Positions 1 through 8,785 of a stretch of 28,454 bases of DNA are shown one piece after another. The stretch covers positions 1 to 28,454 of the forward strand of contig JACPDD010000022.1 in NCBI GenBank assembly GCA_016184205.1. Direction: 5' to 3'. The notes under the pieces are model-generated. The model was not told the DNA's origin. It worked only from the letters and a program-made list of their open reading frames with translations, and searched no databases. The translations under genes were made by a program, and so were the position numbers. Every line of letters starts with the position of its first letter. The stretch's first letter is position 1. This stretch comes from Candidatus Levyibacteriota bacterium. Lineage in GTDB: Bacteria; Patescibacteriota; Microgenomatia; Levybacterales; UBA12049.

Positions 1-1
1 C

Positions 2-1381
2 TTGGAGAAAATGAGACACTCGGCCGCGCACGTGCTGGCGCAGGCAGTCGTGCAATACCTGGGCAGCACCGTCAAACTGGGAATCGGGCCGGCGATAGAG
101 GATGGCTTCTACTACGATTTCGAGCTGCCCCGATCCCTCGCGCCAGAAGACCTCCGCGAGATCGAGAAACTAATGTCCAGGATCGTCGAGGCGGATCTTC
201 CCTTTGTGCGCGAGGAGTTGCCAAAGGCAGAAGCCAGAAAGCTCTTTGCGCAGCTTGCACAGACCTACAAGGTTGAGCTGATCGACGATATACCAGACGA
301 GGTCGTGAGCGTCTATCGTCAGGGAGATTTCGTCGATCTCTGCCGAGGCCCGCACGTCGAGAGCACCGGCAAGATAGGCGCATTCAAGCTTTTGAGCGTG
401 GCCGGCGCTTACTGGCGCGGCGATTCCGACCGTCCTATGCTTCAGCGCATCTATGGCACCACCTTCCCAACGGCTGAGGAGTTGCAGGGGCATCTCGAAA
501 GACTCGAAGAGGCTGGCAGGCGCGACCATCGCCGCCTGGGCAGGGAGCTTGACCTATTTAGCGTGAGCGACGAGGTTGGCCCGGGCCTGATCCTGTGGCA
601 CCCGAAGGGGGCTATGGTGCGGAAGGTCATCGAGGATTTCTGGCGTGCCGAGCATATCAGGCGGGACTACGATCTCGTGAACACCCCGCACGTCGGCAGG
701 CTCGATCTCTGGAAAACCAGCGGTCACTGGGACTGGTATCGCGAGAACATGTTCCCGCCGATGAACATCGATGATCAGGAGTATCTGCTCAAACCGATGA
801 ACTGTCCGTTCCATATTATGATCTACAAGTCCGATCTTCGCAGCTACCGCGATCTTCCGCTGCGTTGGGGAGAGCTTGGCACCGTCTACCGCTACGAGCG
901 CTCAGGCGTGCTGCACGGCATGCTTCGCGTTCGCGGGTTTACCCAAGATGATGCGCACATAATTTGCACCCCGGATCAAATTGAGTCTGAGGTTAGGGAG
1001 GTTCTTAGGTTTAGCCTTTCCCTTTGGCATTCTTTTGGTTTCAAAGATATCCGAGCATATCTTGCGACCAGACCTCCAAAAGCGGTTGGAGAGCCTTCCC
1101 GCTGGGAAACCGCCATAGAATCTCTGAAGCGCGCGGTTTCAGCGGAAAACCTTCAATGCGAAGTCGATGAGGGCGGGGGGGCCTTTTATGGCCCTAAAAT
1201 TGATCTGAAAATTAAAGACGCGTTGGGCAGGGAATGGCAAATGACCACCATCCAATTCGATTTCAATCTTCCCGAGCGCTTTGACATGACTTTCGTTGGT
1301 TCAGATGGCGGGAAACATCGCCCGTTTATGGTGCATCGGGCGTTACTTGGTTCCCTTGAGAGATTCTTTGGCGTTCTCATT
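2..1381 (+). CDS. thrS: Threonyl-tRNA synthetase, partial (5' cut by window, 3' lost at a junction)
   Basis: Charges tRNA-Thr with threonine in the cytoplasm. The frame is open at the window start, so the true N terminus and TGS domain are missing. The editing domain shows HxxxH (HSAAH) near the start, then CRGPH. The class II core has GDSDRPMLQRIYG, the zinc Cys in KPMNCP, motif 2 with RGFTQDDAH (second zinc ligand His), and MVHRALLGS (third zinc ligand His). Homology stops at SLERFFGVLI, just before the expected EHYAG-type continuation, so the end of the catalytic core and the whole anticodon-binding domain are absent. The frame runs on to 1492, but those last ~37 codons are antisense rpoC and not ThrRS. 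GC is about 60% at the start and falls near position 950, so even this fragment may join two genomes. Family call is certain; host organism is not the one to the right. Confidence 0.93.
1364..1381. other. Probable assembly-chimera junction between thrS and rpoC
   Basis: To the left the plus strand encodes ThrRS up to ...RFFGVLI. To the right the minus strand encodes RpoC as far as ...EELFEMRTPKN. About 15-18 bases can be read as either gene, so the join lies inside shared short homology. Both essential genes lose their conserved C-terminal parts here, and base composition changes. This is most simply a misjoin of two genomes. Confidence 0.8.
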
Positions 1382-4300
1382 TCAAACAACTCTTCAACAC
1401 GGGGAAGACCTTGGGTAACATCGCTCATTACAATTCCACCAAAGTGCCTTACCCTCATAGTAAGCTGGGTTCCAGGCTCTCCAATTGATTGAGCCGCTAT
1501 AACTCCGACAGGCACCCCTTGTTCTACTTTTCTTTTTACTGAGAAATCCCATCCATAACAACTTGCACAGATTCCGTATTCGAGCTTACAGGTAAGAGGA
1601 GAACGGACAACTACTTCGTCTATATCATCTGCTTCAATCGCCTTGGCTTTTTCTTCTGTTATCTCTCCTCCTGCTTTTACAATAACTTTCTTAGTTTTTT
1701 TGGAGATTACATTTGAAGCAGCGAATCTTCCCATAATCCTAAAAGCAAAAGCCGCTTCTCTTTCCTCTTCATTTCTAAAAACTGTAATTCCTCCCGTTGC
1801 CAAACAGTCATCTCCTCTTATAATTACATCGTGAGACACATCAACAAGCCTTCTTGTTAAGTATCCTGCGTTTGCAGTTTTAAGCGCTGAATCCGTTAAT
1901 CCTTTTCTTGAGCCTCTTGCAGATGCAACATATTCAAAAATAGATAAACCTTCTCTAAAATTTGATTTAATAGGAAGCTCAACAATCTTTCCAAGCGGAT
2001 CAAGAATAAGCCCTCTCATTGCTGATAGCTGCTTTAATTGTTCTTTCCCGGCCCTAGCACCTTCAGAATCAATAATTAATTTAATTGCATTTTCTTTTTT
2101 AAGATTATTCCACGTGAGATCAGCAATTTTGTCCGTTGTTTCAAACCATGCATCATTTGCCAAACGCTTTCTTTCATCATTTGTGATAAGTCCCTGTTGA
2201 TATTCAGCCTCAATTTCTTTTATTTTCTTCTCTGTGTTTTCAATAAGCTCATCTTTCTCCGATATCATGTGGTTATCAAATACAGAAACCGAAATTCCTG
2301 AAGCCATTGCGGCATAGAATCCAAGTTTTTTAATTCCGTCAATTAGAGCTTCTACCTGATCTGCGCTCTGCGTCTTTATTGCCTCTGTTATAATCCTTTT
2401 AATGTCGGATGCCTTTATGCTTTCGTTCACAAACTGCATGCTTTCCGGTAAAAGTTCATTAAAAAGTACTCGGCCAATTGTAGATTCAATAATTTTACCA
2501 TTTACTCTTATCGCAACTTCCTCTCTAAGCTCAACTTTGCCTAAAGTGTGAGCGAGAATTGCTTCTTCTTTAGAAACAAAAGTTGAGACATCTTCCTTCT
2601 TTAAAAACTCGTCCACAGAGGTAAGGTAATAAATTCCAACAGCCATTTCTTTGTTTGGAAGGGTAATTGGGGCTCCATCTGCAGGCTTTAATAGATTATT
2701 TCTTGGCATCATAAGCTTAATTGCCTCTTCCTGTGCTTTTTGAGAAAGCGGAATATGAACAGCCATTTGGTCTCCATCAAAGTCCGCGTTGTATCCAGAA
2801 CAAACACAAGGATGAAGCTGAATTGCCGCCCCCTCAATAAGAACCGGGTAAAAAGCCTGAATACCAAGCTTGTGAAGTGTAGGCGCACGGTTTAGAAGAA
2901 CCGGATGATTTTTTGTGATTTCTTCTAAAATATCAAAGACCTCAGGTGGTCTTTTCTCAATAAATCTTTTTGCAGACTTTATGTTTGGAGCGAATCCGCG
3001 CAAAATTACTTCTCGCAGAACAAACGGCTTAAACATCTCCAAGGCCATTTCTTTTGGAAGCCCACACTCGGAAAGTTTAAGCTGCGGCCCTACAACAATA
3101 ACGCTTCGTCCTGAATAGTCAACTCTTTTTCCAAGCAAGTTCTGTCTAAATCTTCCCTGCTTCCCACGCAGCATGTCAGAAAGAGAGCGCAGAGACGAAG
3201 ACATTATTTGTGACGTACGCTGTGACACATCAATTAGAGAATCAACAGATTCCTGAAGCATTCTTTTTTCATTTCTTAAGATTATTTCAGGTGCGCCAAG
3301 AGACATTAAATGCTTAAGTCTATTATTTCTGTTAATAACCCTTCTGTATAAATCATTAAGGTCTGACGTTGCAAAGCGTCCACCTGCAAGCTGGACCATT
3401 GGGCGAAGATCCGGCGGAATAACAGGAAGGACGGTAACAATCATCGAAGAAGGCTCGATTCCTGCTTTTCTCATAGATTCAATGAGCCTTAGTCTCTTTA
3501 TAAGCTTTAGGTATTTCTGTCCTTTAGATTTCTCGGCTTCTTTCCTAATTTCCATTATGACTGCGGGCAAATCAACTCTGTCTAAAAGATTTAGAACTCC
3601 TTCCGCTCCTGTCTTTATTGTGAAGAAAACCGGAATGTCATATTCAAGGATTTTGAAGTACTCGTCCTCTGATAAAACAGAGCCAACTTGAAGACTTTTA
3701 AGAAGTTTTGAGAGCGCGTCCGAGATTTCATCCAGTTTTTTTTCTTCTTGGGCAAATCTCTCGCTTATTGCTGCAATTTTTTGTCTCTTTACAAGCTCGA
3801 GTTCTTGATCAATAAGTTCTTTCTGCTCTCCTTTTTTGCGGGCAGGTACTGCCTCTTTCTTCCTTTTCTGTATCTCTTCATTTACGCTCCGCTCCTCTGA
3901 TGCTAGCTCATTTTTCTGAAGTTTTTTTCGCTCATTTATATTTTGGATAAACTGCGAAAGCGCTTCTTTTTTCTTTTTATCATCTACTTCAATCACTATG
4001 TAAGATGCGTAATAGATTACGGATTCCAAGCTTTTTTGTGGAATATCCAATATCAAAGAGAGCGGAGAAGATGACCCCTTTGAAAACCAAACATGCGAAA
4101 CAGGAGAAGACAAAACAATGTGCCCCATTCTTTCTCTTCTGACGCGGGACAGCGTAACTTCAACTCCACATTTGTCACAAATAACCCCTCTGTGTCTTAT
4201 TCTCTTATATTTTCCGCAGTAACATTCCCAGTCTTTAGTTGGCCCAAAAATTCGCTCATCAAAAAGACCATCCTTCTCCGGTCTTAAGGTTCTATAATTT

Positions 4301-4431
4301 ATAGTTTCAGGTTTTGTAACCTCGCCATAAGACCAGTTAAGAATGTCTTTTTGGTTTGCAAGAACAATCTTTAGTGCATTAAAATCAACTATTGTTATAT
4401 CTTTTTGTTTTTTGTCGTTATTATTATTCAT
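1366..4431 (-). CDS. rpoC: RNA polymerase beta' subunit, 3'-truncated
   Basis: Catalytic large subunit of RNA polymerase. About 1,020 genuine residues remain; the far C terminus is lost at the junction, and the open frame beyond 1366 is antisense thrS. Zinc site 1: C70, C72, C85, C88. The active-site loop NADFDGDQM is residues 548-556, with Mg-binding Asp 550, 552 and 554. Next come the bridge helix (SARGSRKGLTDSALKTANAG), zinc site 2 (DDC, then CKLEYGICASC), and the trigger loop with M992, R993 and H996. The trigger loop reads MRVRHFGG where most bacteria have MRTFHxGG. A highly charged, Lys/Glu-rich helical stretch of roughly 100 residues follows residue ~150, longer than in Bacillus. The start overlaps the rpoB stop by 8 bp and has an AGGAG Shine-Dalgarno 9 nt upstream, so translation is probably coupled to rpoB. 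Confidence 0.97.
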
Positions 4432-7400
4432 TGGCTTTGGCTCCTAATTCTTTTTCTACAACTTCTTGGGCACCTAGTTCCTTCCTTAACTCCTTTGTGT
4501 CTTCCTGTATTGCTCTACCGAGCTTCTCCTCGGCAATTGCAGCAGGCAGAGGTTCGGAAAGGAGAGGCTCTGCTACAACTGTTGCACCAACAGGAAGTAC
4601 GTCAAGACCAAGCGCTGCAAGCTCTTTTATTAAAACCTTAAATGATTCAGGAACTTTTGGCGTTGGAATATCTGTTCCTTTAACAATTGCTTCAAATGCT
4701 TTGGCACGTCCCACAACGTCATCAGATTTAATTGTAAGCATTTCCTGGAGGGTATATTTTGCTCTGTGCGCCTCAAGCGCCCAAACCTCCATCTCCCCTA
4801 AACGCTGGCCTCCCATTTGTGCTTTTCCTCCTAATGGTTGCTGAGTCACTAAAGAATATGGACCAGTTGAACGAGCATGGGTTTTGTCCTCAACCATGTG
4901 GATAAGTTTCATAATATACTCAATCCCTACAACAACTCCCTTTTCATATGCCTCGCCTGTTCGGCCGTCATACAAAGTTACCTTTCCATCAACCGGAAGC
5001 CCGGCCTTTTTAAGAAGGTCAACAATTTTTTCTTCTCCAACTTCTTCAAAAACAGGCACTTCAACTTTTATATCAAGCTTTTGAGCTGCCCATCCTAAAT
5101 GCGCCTCAAGAAGTTGTCCCAAATTCATACGGGCAAGTACAGAAATCGGTGAAATTATAATATCTACTGGTGTTCCATCGGAAAGATAAGGCATGTCAGA
5201 TTCTGGAAGAATCTTTGAAATAACGCCTTTGTTGCCATGGCGTCCGGCAAGCTTATCTCCAACTACAACATGCCTAAATTGTGCTACCTCAACAATGATT
5301 TTTTGAAGCGCACCTGGCTCAAGCTCATCTCCTTTTTTGCGGTCTAGAATCTGAACATTTATAACGGTTCCGCGTTCTCCGTTTGGCATCCTAAGTGATG
5401 TGTCCCTAACCTCTCTTGCCTGTTCACCAAAAATTGCCCTAAGCAATCTTTCTTCTGCGGTAAGCTCGGTTTCACCCTTAGGAGCAATTTTCCCAACTAG
5501 AATGTCTCCTGGACCAACCTCACTTCCGACTACAATTATTCCATCTTCATCAAGGTTGGCAAGATCATCTTCTGAGACATTTGGAATATCTCTGGTTGTC
5601 TCCTCAGGTCCAAGTTTTGTTTCAACAACAGAGGCCTCATACTTTTCAATGTGAATTGATGAGAGAAAATCCTGTTTTACAAGCTTGTCTGAGATAACAA
5701 TAGCATCCTCATATCCAAGTCCATCCAGGGAAGCGTATGCTATAAGAAGATTTTTACCAAGCGCTAATTCTCCATCCTCTGAAGAAGGACCATCAATAAG
5801 CAGCTCTCCTTTTGATACCTTTTGGCCGCTTGAGACTACTGTTTTTTGCGTGTAAGCTGTTGCATTTGAAGTTCTCTTGAAGCAGTTAAGAAGATAAGTC
5901 TCTTCTTCCCCCTTTTTACTTCCTCTAACTGTAACTTTCCTTGCGTCCGCATAAACTATTTTTCCGTCATATGGTGCTTTTACAACCCTCCCCATAACCT
6001 CTGTTACTGCTTTTTCCATGCCTGTTCCAACAATGGGGCTATCAGGCTTAACAAGAGGTACTGCTTGACACTGCATGTGAGTTCCCATAAGCGCCCTGTT
6101 TGCTTCGTCATGAGATACGAATGGAATAAGAGAAGCCGCTGTTCCCACAACTTGTCTTGGGGCAATATCTACAAATTCAACCTTGTCCCTATCTATCTCA
6201 ATAAACTCTCCTCTAAACCTTGCCGGGACTCTGTCCGTAGAAATCTGGTCTCTCTCGTCTAAAACTCCGGCATGAGTAATATATTTTTCCCGCTCATCAT
6301 CCGCCATCATATAAATCAATTTGTCAGTTGCTTTGCTTATAACTTTTCGGGAGACTTTTTTGTGCTCTACTTTCCTATAAGGAGCCTCCAGAAATCCGTG
6401 CTCATTCACTCTTGCATATAAACTCATGTATGTAACCAGGCCGATATTTGGTCCTTCAGGGCTTCTAATTGGACAGATTTTTCCATACTGGGAGCTGTTT
6501 ATGTCACGGATTGAGAATGCTGCTCTTTCTCGCGAAATTCCCCCTGTTCCCATAACTGTAAGACGGTTTAAATTATCAATCTCAGAAAGCGGGTTTGTCT
6601 GGTCCAAAATTGCAGATAACTGTGAAGTTCTAAAAAACTCATTTATTGAAGCCATAATTGGGCGGGCATTTATAAGATTTGAGATTGCAACCGGTTGGTC
6701 AGGTTGAATAAGGCTCATTCTTTCTTTTACACTTCTCTCAAGTCTTAGTGCTCCAACTCTAAAAGCAGTGCTTGCAACTAGTTCTCCGACCCTTCTTACG
6801 CGTCTATTTGCTAAGCTATCAATATCATCAACTCCATTAAAACCGCGGACAAGCATTATAAGTAGCTTTAACGTGGCAACAATGTCCTCAATTGTCAAAA
6901 CTCTCTCTTCGGAAGGCATAAATCCTTTGGCATCTTTCAATTTCTTGTTCATTTTGTACCTTCCAACAAAACCCAAGTCATACCTCCTATTGTTAAAGAA
7001 CATTCCGTAAAGGTTTTCTTTTGCTTTATCAAGGACAATAGGTTCCCCTGGATGCATTTTCTTAAAAATCTCTAAAATTGCCTCATTTGAATCTCCTGTT
7101 TCGTCCTTAAGGAGTGTATTTTCTATGAAAGCTGTCTTGCCATCACCCTCCATGTCTTTAAACTTTTCTCTTATGTCATCGTTTGAAGAGATTCCAATGG
7201 CCCTAAGAAATGTTGAAGTTAAAAACTTTCTGCGTCTGTCAATTTTGACTGTAATTGTGTCGTGTCTTGTGGTTGAAAATTCAAGCCAAGAACCGTGAAC
7301 TGGTCTGATTTCTGCAACAAACAAACTTTTTCCTGTAACATTGTCCTGAACAGCCGTAAAGAATACTCCCGGAGAGCGAACTAATTGATTAACAACTGCT

Positions 7401-7795
7401 CTTTCAATTCCGTTAACTATAAAAGTTCCCTGCTGGGTCATTTGAGGAATATCTCCTAAGAAGACTTCCTGGTCAATTGTTCCGCCGGTTTTTTTGTTGG
7501 TAAGCGTTGCTTTTACATATAAGGGGGCGTCAAATGTAAGGCCTTTTTCCAAAGCTGTCTCTTTTGTAATCTTTGGTTTTCCAATCCTGTAATCTTTAAA
7601 GGTAAGTATCCAGTTTTTCTCTGTAAAGTCCTCTATTGGGGATATTTCCGCAAGGACTTCTTCTATTCCTTTTTCAAGAAACCATTTATAAGATTCTTTC
7701 TGTACGGCAAGTAAATCAAGTGGAGGCAAAAAGTTAAAATCTTTTCCCCAATTGTCTCTTATCTTATTCCCTTTTATTCTTTTATCCTTAGGCAT
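4424..7795 (-). CDS. rpoB: RNA polymerase beta subunit
   Basis: Complete 1,123-residue beta subunit, which forms with beta' the catalytic core of RNA polymerase. Recognisable blocks in order: GTFIVNGIERAVVNQL near residue 125; GVDDIDSLANRRVR; the rifampicin-pocket segment beginning SQLS at residues 391-394; CPIRSPEGPNIGLV; and near the C terminus KAQMGGQRLGEMEVWALEAHRA. Length is in the range of compact bacterial RpoB. In the rifampicin region the positions matching E. coli Q513, H526 and S531 are Ala, Asn408 and Thr413. The start ATG is at 7795 and has no clear Shine-Dalgarno. Upstream is a consensus promoter, and between them a terminator-like hairpin, so expression may be set by attenuation. 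L10 and L12 genes, which usually precede rpoB, are absent here. Confidence 0.98.
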   Translation of the reverse strand: MPKDKRIKGNKIRDNWGKDFNFLPPLDLLAVQKESYKWFLEKGIEEVLAEISPIEDFTEKNWILTFKDYRIGKPKITKETALEKGLTFDAPLYVKATLTNKKTGGTIDQEVFLGDIPQMTQQGTFIVNGIERAVVNQLVRSPGVFFTAVQDNVTGKSLFVAEIRPVHGSWLEFSTTRHDTITVKIDRRRKFLTSTFLRAIGISSNDDIREKFKDMEGDGKTAFIENTLLKDETGDSNEAILEIFKKMHPGEPIVLDKAKENLYGMFFNNRRYDLGFVGRYKMNKKLKDAKGFMPSEERVLTIEDIVATLKLLIMLVRGFNGVDDIDSLANRRVRRVGELVASTAFRVGALRLERSVKERMSLIQPDQPVAISNLINARPIMASINEFFRTSQLSAILDQTNPLSEIDNLNRLTVMGTGGISRERAAFSIRDINSSQYGKICPIRSPEGPNIGLVTYMSLYARVNEHGFLEAPYRKVEHKKVSRKVISKATDKLIYMMADDEREKYITHAGVLDERDQISTDRVPARFRGEFIEIDRDKVEFVDIAPRQVVGTAASLIPFVSHDEANRALMGTHMQCQAVPLVKPDSPIVGTGMEKAVTEVMGRVVKAPYDGKIVYADARKVTVRGSKKGEEETYLLNCFKRTSNATAYTQKTVVSSGQKVSKGELLIDGPSSEDGELALGKNLLIAYASLDGLGYEDAIVISDKLVKQDFLSSIHIEKYEASVVETKLGPEETTRDIPNVSEDDLANLDEDGIIVVGSEVGPGDILVGKIAPKGETELTAEERLLRAIFGEQAREVRDTSLRMPNGERGTVINVQILDRKKGDELEPGALQKIIVEVAQFRHVVVGDKLAGRHGNKGVISKILPESDMPYLSDGTPVDIIISPISVLARMNLGQLLEAHLGWAAQKLDIKVEVPVFEEVGEEKIVDLLKKAGLPVDGKVTLYDGRTGEAYEKGVVVGIEYIMKLIHMVEDKTHARSTGPYSLVTQQPLGGKAQMGGQRLGEMEVWALEAHRAKYTLQEMLTIKSDDVVGRAKAFEAIVKGTDIPTPKVPESFKVLIKELAALGLDVLPVGATVVAEPLLSEPLPAAIAEEKLGRAIQEDTKELRKELGAQEVVEKELGAKANE
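4441..4445 (-). promoter_or_regulatory. Shine-Dalgarno for rpoC (AGGAG)
   Basis: AGGAG lies 9 nt before the rpoC ATG, inside the last codons of rpoB. It fixes the rpoC start and supports translational coupling within the rpoBC unit. Confidence 0.75.
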
Positions 7796-7830
7796 CTGGC
7801 AATATAAATGGAAGCAGGCAGTATCTCAAC

Positions 7831-7862
7831 AAAAAAAATGCAGAGGGTGCAACACCCCCTAC
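7831..7862 (-). terminator. Terminator-like hairpin in the rpoB leader (candidate attenuator)
   Basis: On the minus strand, arms GTAGGGGGTG and CACCCTCTGC pair over 10 bp (two G-U pairs) around a TTG loop. One A and then eight T residues follow. This has the form of an intrinsic terminator. It lies between the rpoB promoter and the rpoB ATG, about 20 nt after the predicted transcription start, and no gene on this strand ends upstream. Transcription would stop ~35 nt short of rpoB unless read-through is allowed. Function as an attenuator is inference. Confidence 0.7.
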
Positions 7863-7867
7863 AAACA

Positions 7868-7890
7868 AAATTGTTTAGAGTAAACAATTT
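7868..7890. repeat. Perfect palindrome at the rpoB transcription start (possible operator)
   Basis: Ten-base arms AAATTGTTTA and TAAACAATTT flank a GAG centre with no mismatch. The site overlaps the -10 box of the rpoB promoter by three bases and covers the predicted start point. Only half would be transcribed, so a protein-binding DNA site fits better than an RNA hairpin. No regulator is known from the window. Confidence 0.5.
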
Positions 7891-7916
7891 ATAACACAAA
7901 ATAATTATGCTGTCAA
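7888..7916 (-). promoter_or_regulatory. rpoB promoter (TTGACA, 17 bp, TATAAA)
   Basis: Read on the minus strand, TTGACA (7911-7916) and TATAAA (7888-7893) are separated by exactly 17 bp, a near-perfect housekeeping sigma promoter. The predicted start is near 7881, giving a leader of about 85 nt before rpoB. The -35 box lies at the left edge of the ~220-bp dispersed repeat. Confidence 0.8.
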
Positions 7917-8132
7917 GCAGCACAATTAGCGTATAGAAATTAGCGTTTAGCGTATAGTTAAAACTTGAAACGAGCGAAGGCAATCCATTTCTAAAGTGAA
8001 CTAGAACGCCGTCAGCAAAACATTGAGCTTAAGGCAAGCTTCTAAAAAGGCGGTCTATTTAGCGAAGCGGCAAATGTTATTATTTTTCGCATTCTCAAGC
8101 GAGCGTCACTTGCAGCATGTGGCAGGCGAGCA
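7911..8132. repeat. Dispersed ~220-bp intergenic element, copy A
   Basis: This 222-bp stretch aligns along its length with 16748-16965. Shared blocks in order: TGTCAAG; ACAATT; three AGCGT motifs ending AGCGTATAGTTAAAAC; an AAGTGAA block; a hairpin (arms 8002-8010 and 8049-8057); TTAGCGA; and a final block GCGAGCGTCA...TTGCAGCATG...GGCAG.CGAGCA. Between the copies the hairpin arms show two compensatory pair changes. No coding potential is evident. Most of the gene-free 7796-8160 gap is this element; the rest is the rpoB leader and the nth promoter. Confidence 0.75.
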
Positions 8133-8145
8133 AAGCGCATACAGG

Positions 8146-8154
8146 TGGTATAAT
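8146..8154 (+). promoter_or_regulatory. Extended -10 promoter of nth, leaderless
   Basis: TGGTATAAT (TG-n plus a perfect -10) ends 6 nt before the nth ATG at 8161, which puts the transcription start on or next to the A of the ATG. No Shine-Dalgarno is present. The -35 is weak, as is usual for extended -10 promoters. Confidence 0.7.
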
Positions 8155-8160
8155 TTAAAA

Positions 8161-8781
8161 ATGAATAGGCAAGAAAAGGTAAAAGAGATTTGCAAAGTCC
8201 TTAAGAAGTTGTTTCCAAACCCCAAGACCCCGCTTAATCATTCAAATCCATGGGAACTTTATGTTGCAGTTGTACTTTCTGCACAGCAAACTGACGTTGG
8301 CGTAAATAAAGTAACCGAGCGTTTGTTCAAGAAGTATCGTAGTCTAGACGACTATCGAAAAGTTTCTATCGAGGAATTCTATGCCGATATTAAGAGTATT
8401 AACTTTTATAAGGGCAAGGCAAGAGCTATTAAAAAAGCCGCGGATATTGTTGCTGAAAAATATAATGGCAATCTGCCGCAGACTATGGAACAGCTCTTGG
8501 AACTTCCCTTCATCGGCAGAAAAACTGCAAATGTAATTTTGCAGGAAGCTTTTGGAAAACTAGAGGGAATAGTAGTGGATACACATGTTAAAAGACTTGC
8601 GAACCTTTTTGGCCTAAGCAAACAAAAGGACCCGGTAAAAATAGAGAAGGATTTAATGGGACTTTTGCCAAAAAGCGCTTGGCATGACTTTGCACTAGGA
8701 TTAATATTGTATGGACGAAAATATTGCACTGCCCGCTGCAAACACGAAACTTGCTTTCTAAGGAATTCTATAGTTAAATAG
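8161..8781 (+). CDS. nth: Endonuclease III-like DNA glycosylase/AP lyase with a degenerate Fe-S loop
   Basis: Base-excision repair enzyme that removes oxidised pyrimidines and cuts abasic DNA. The 206-residue protein starts at MNRQEKVKEI; the frame is open further upstream, but that part is the intergenic repeat and has no homology. The helix-hairpin-helix LPFIGRKTANVIL carries the catalytic Lys, and VVDTHVKRL carries the catalytic Asp. The C-terminal iron-sulfur loop is odd: family members usually have C-x6-C-x2-C-x5-C, whereas here YCTARCKHETC is followed by FLRNSIVK and the stop, so spacing is changed and the fourth Cys is missing. The glycosylase fold and active site look intact, but a normal [4Fe-4S] cluster is doubtful. 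First gene of the rightward cluster, transcribed divergently from rpoB. Confidence 0.93.
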   Translation: MNRQEKVKEICKVLKKLFPNPKTPLNHSNPWELYVAVVLSAQQTDVGVNKVTERLFKKYRSLDDYRKVSIEEFYADIKSINFYKGKARAIKKAADIVAEKYNGNLPQTMEQLLELPFIGRKTANVILQEAFGKLEGIVVDTHVKRLANLFGLSKQKDPVKIEKDLMGLLPKSAWHDFALGLILYGRKYCTARCKHETCFLRNSIVK

Positions 8782-8785
8782 TGGC

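Noticed and set aside
1186..1365. C-terminal continuation of the rpoC frame
   Set aside because: These codons are antisense to conserved ThrRS motifs; the RpoC similarity stops at the junction.
1382..1492. C-terminal continuation of the thrS frame
   Set aside because: Antisense to the rpoC trigger-loop region and without ThrRS similarity.
7929..7963. AGCGT iterons as a replication origin
   Set aside because: No dnaA, DnaA boxes or rep gene nearby, and similar motifs recur at other promoters.
7774..7983. Small leftward ORF over the rpoB leader
   Set aside because: It runs through the promoter, palindrome and terminator-like hairpin and has no protein-like composition.
8023..8160. 46-codon N-terminal extension of nth
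   Set aside because: The extra residues have no similarity to the family and are encoded by the dispersed repeat; a -10 box lies just before the ATG at 8161.
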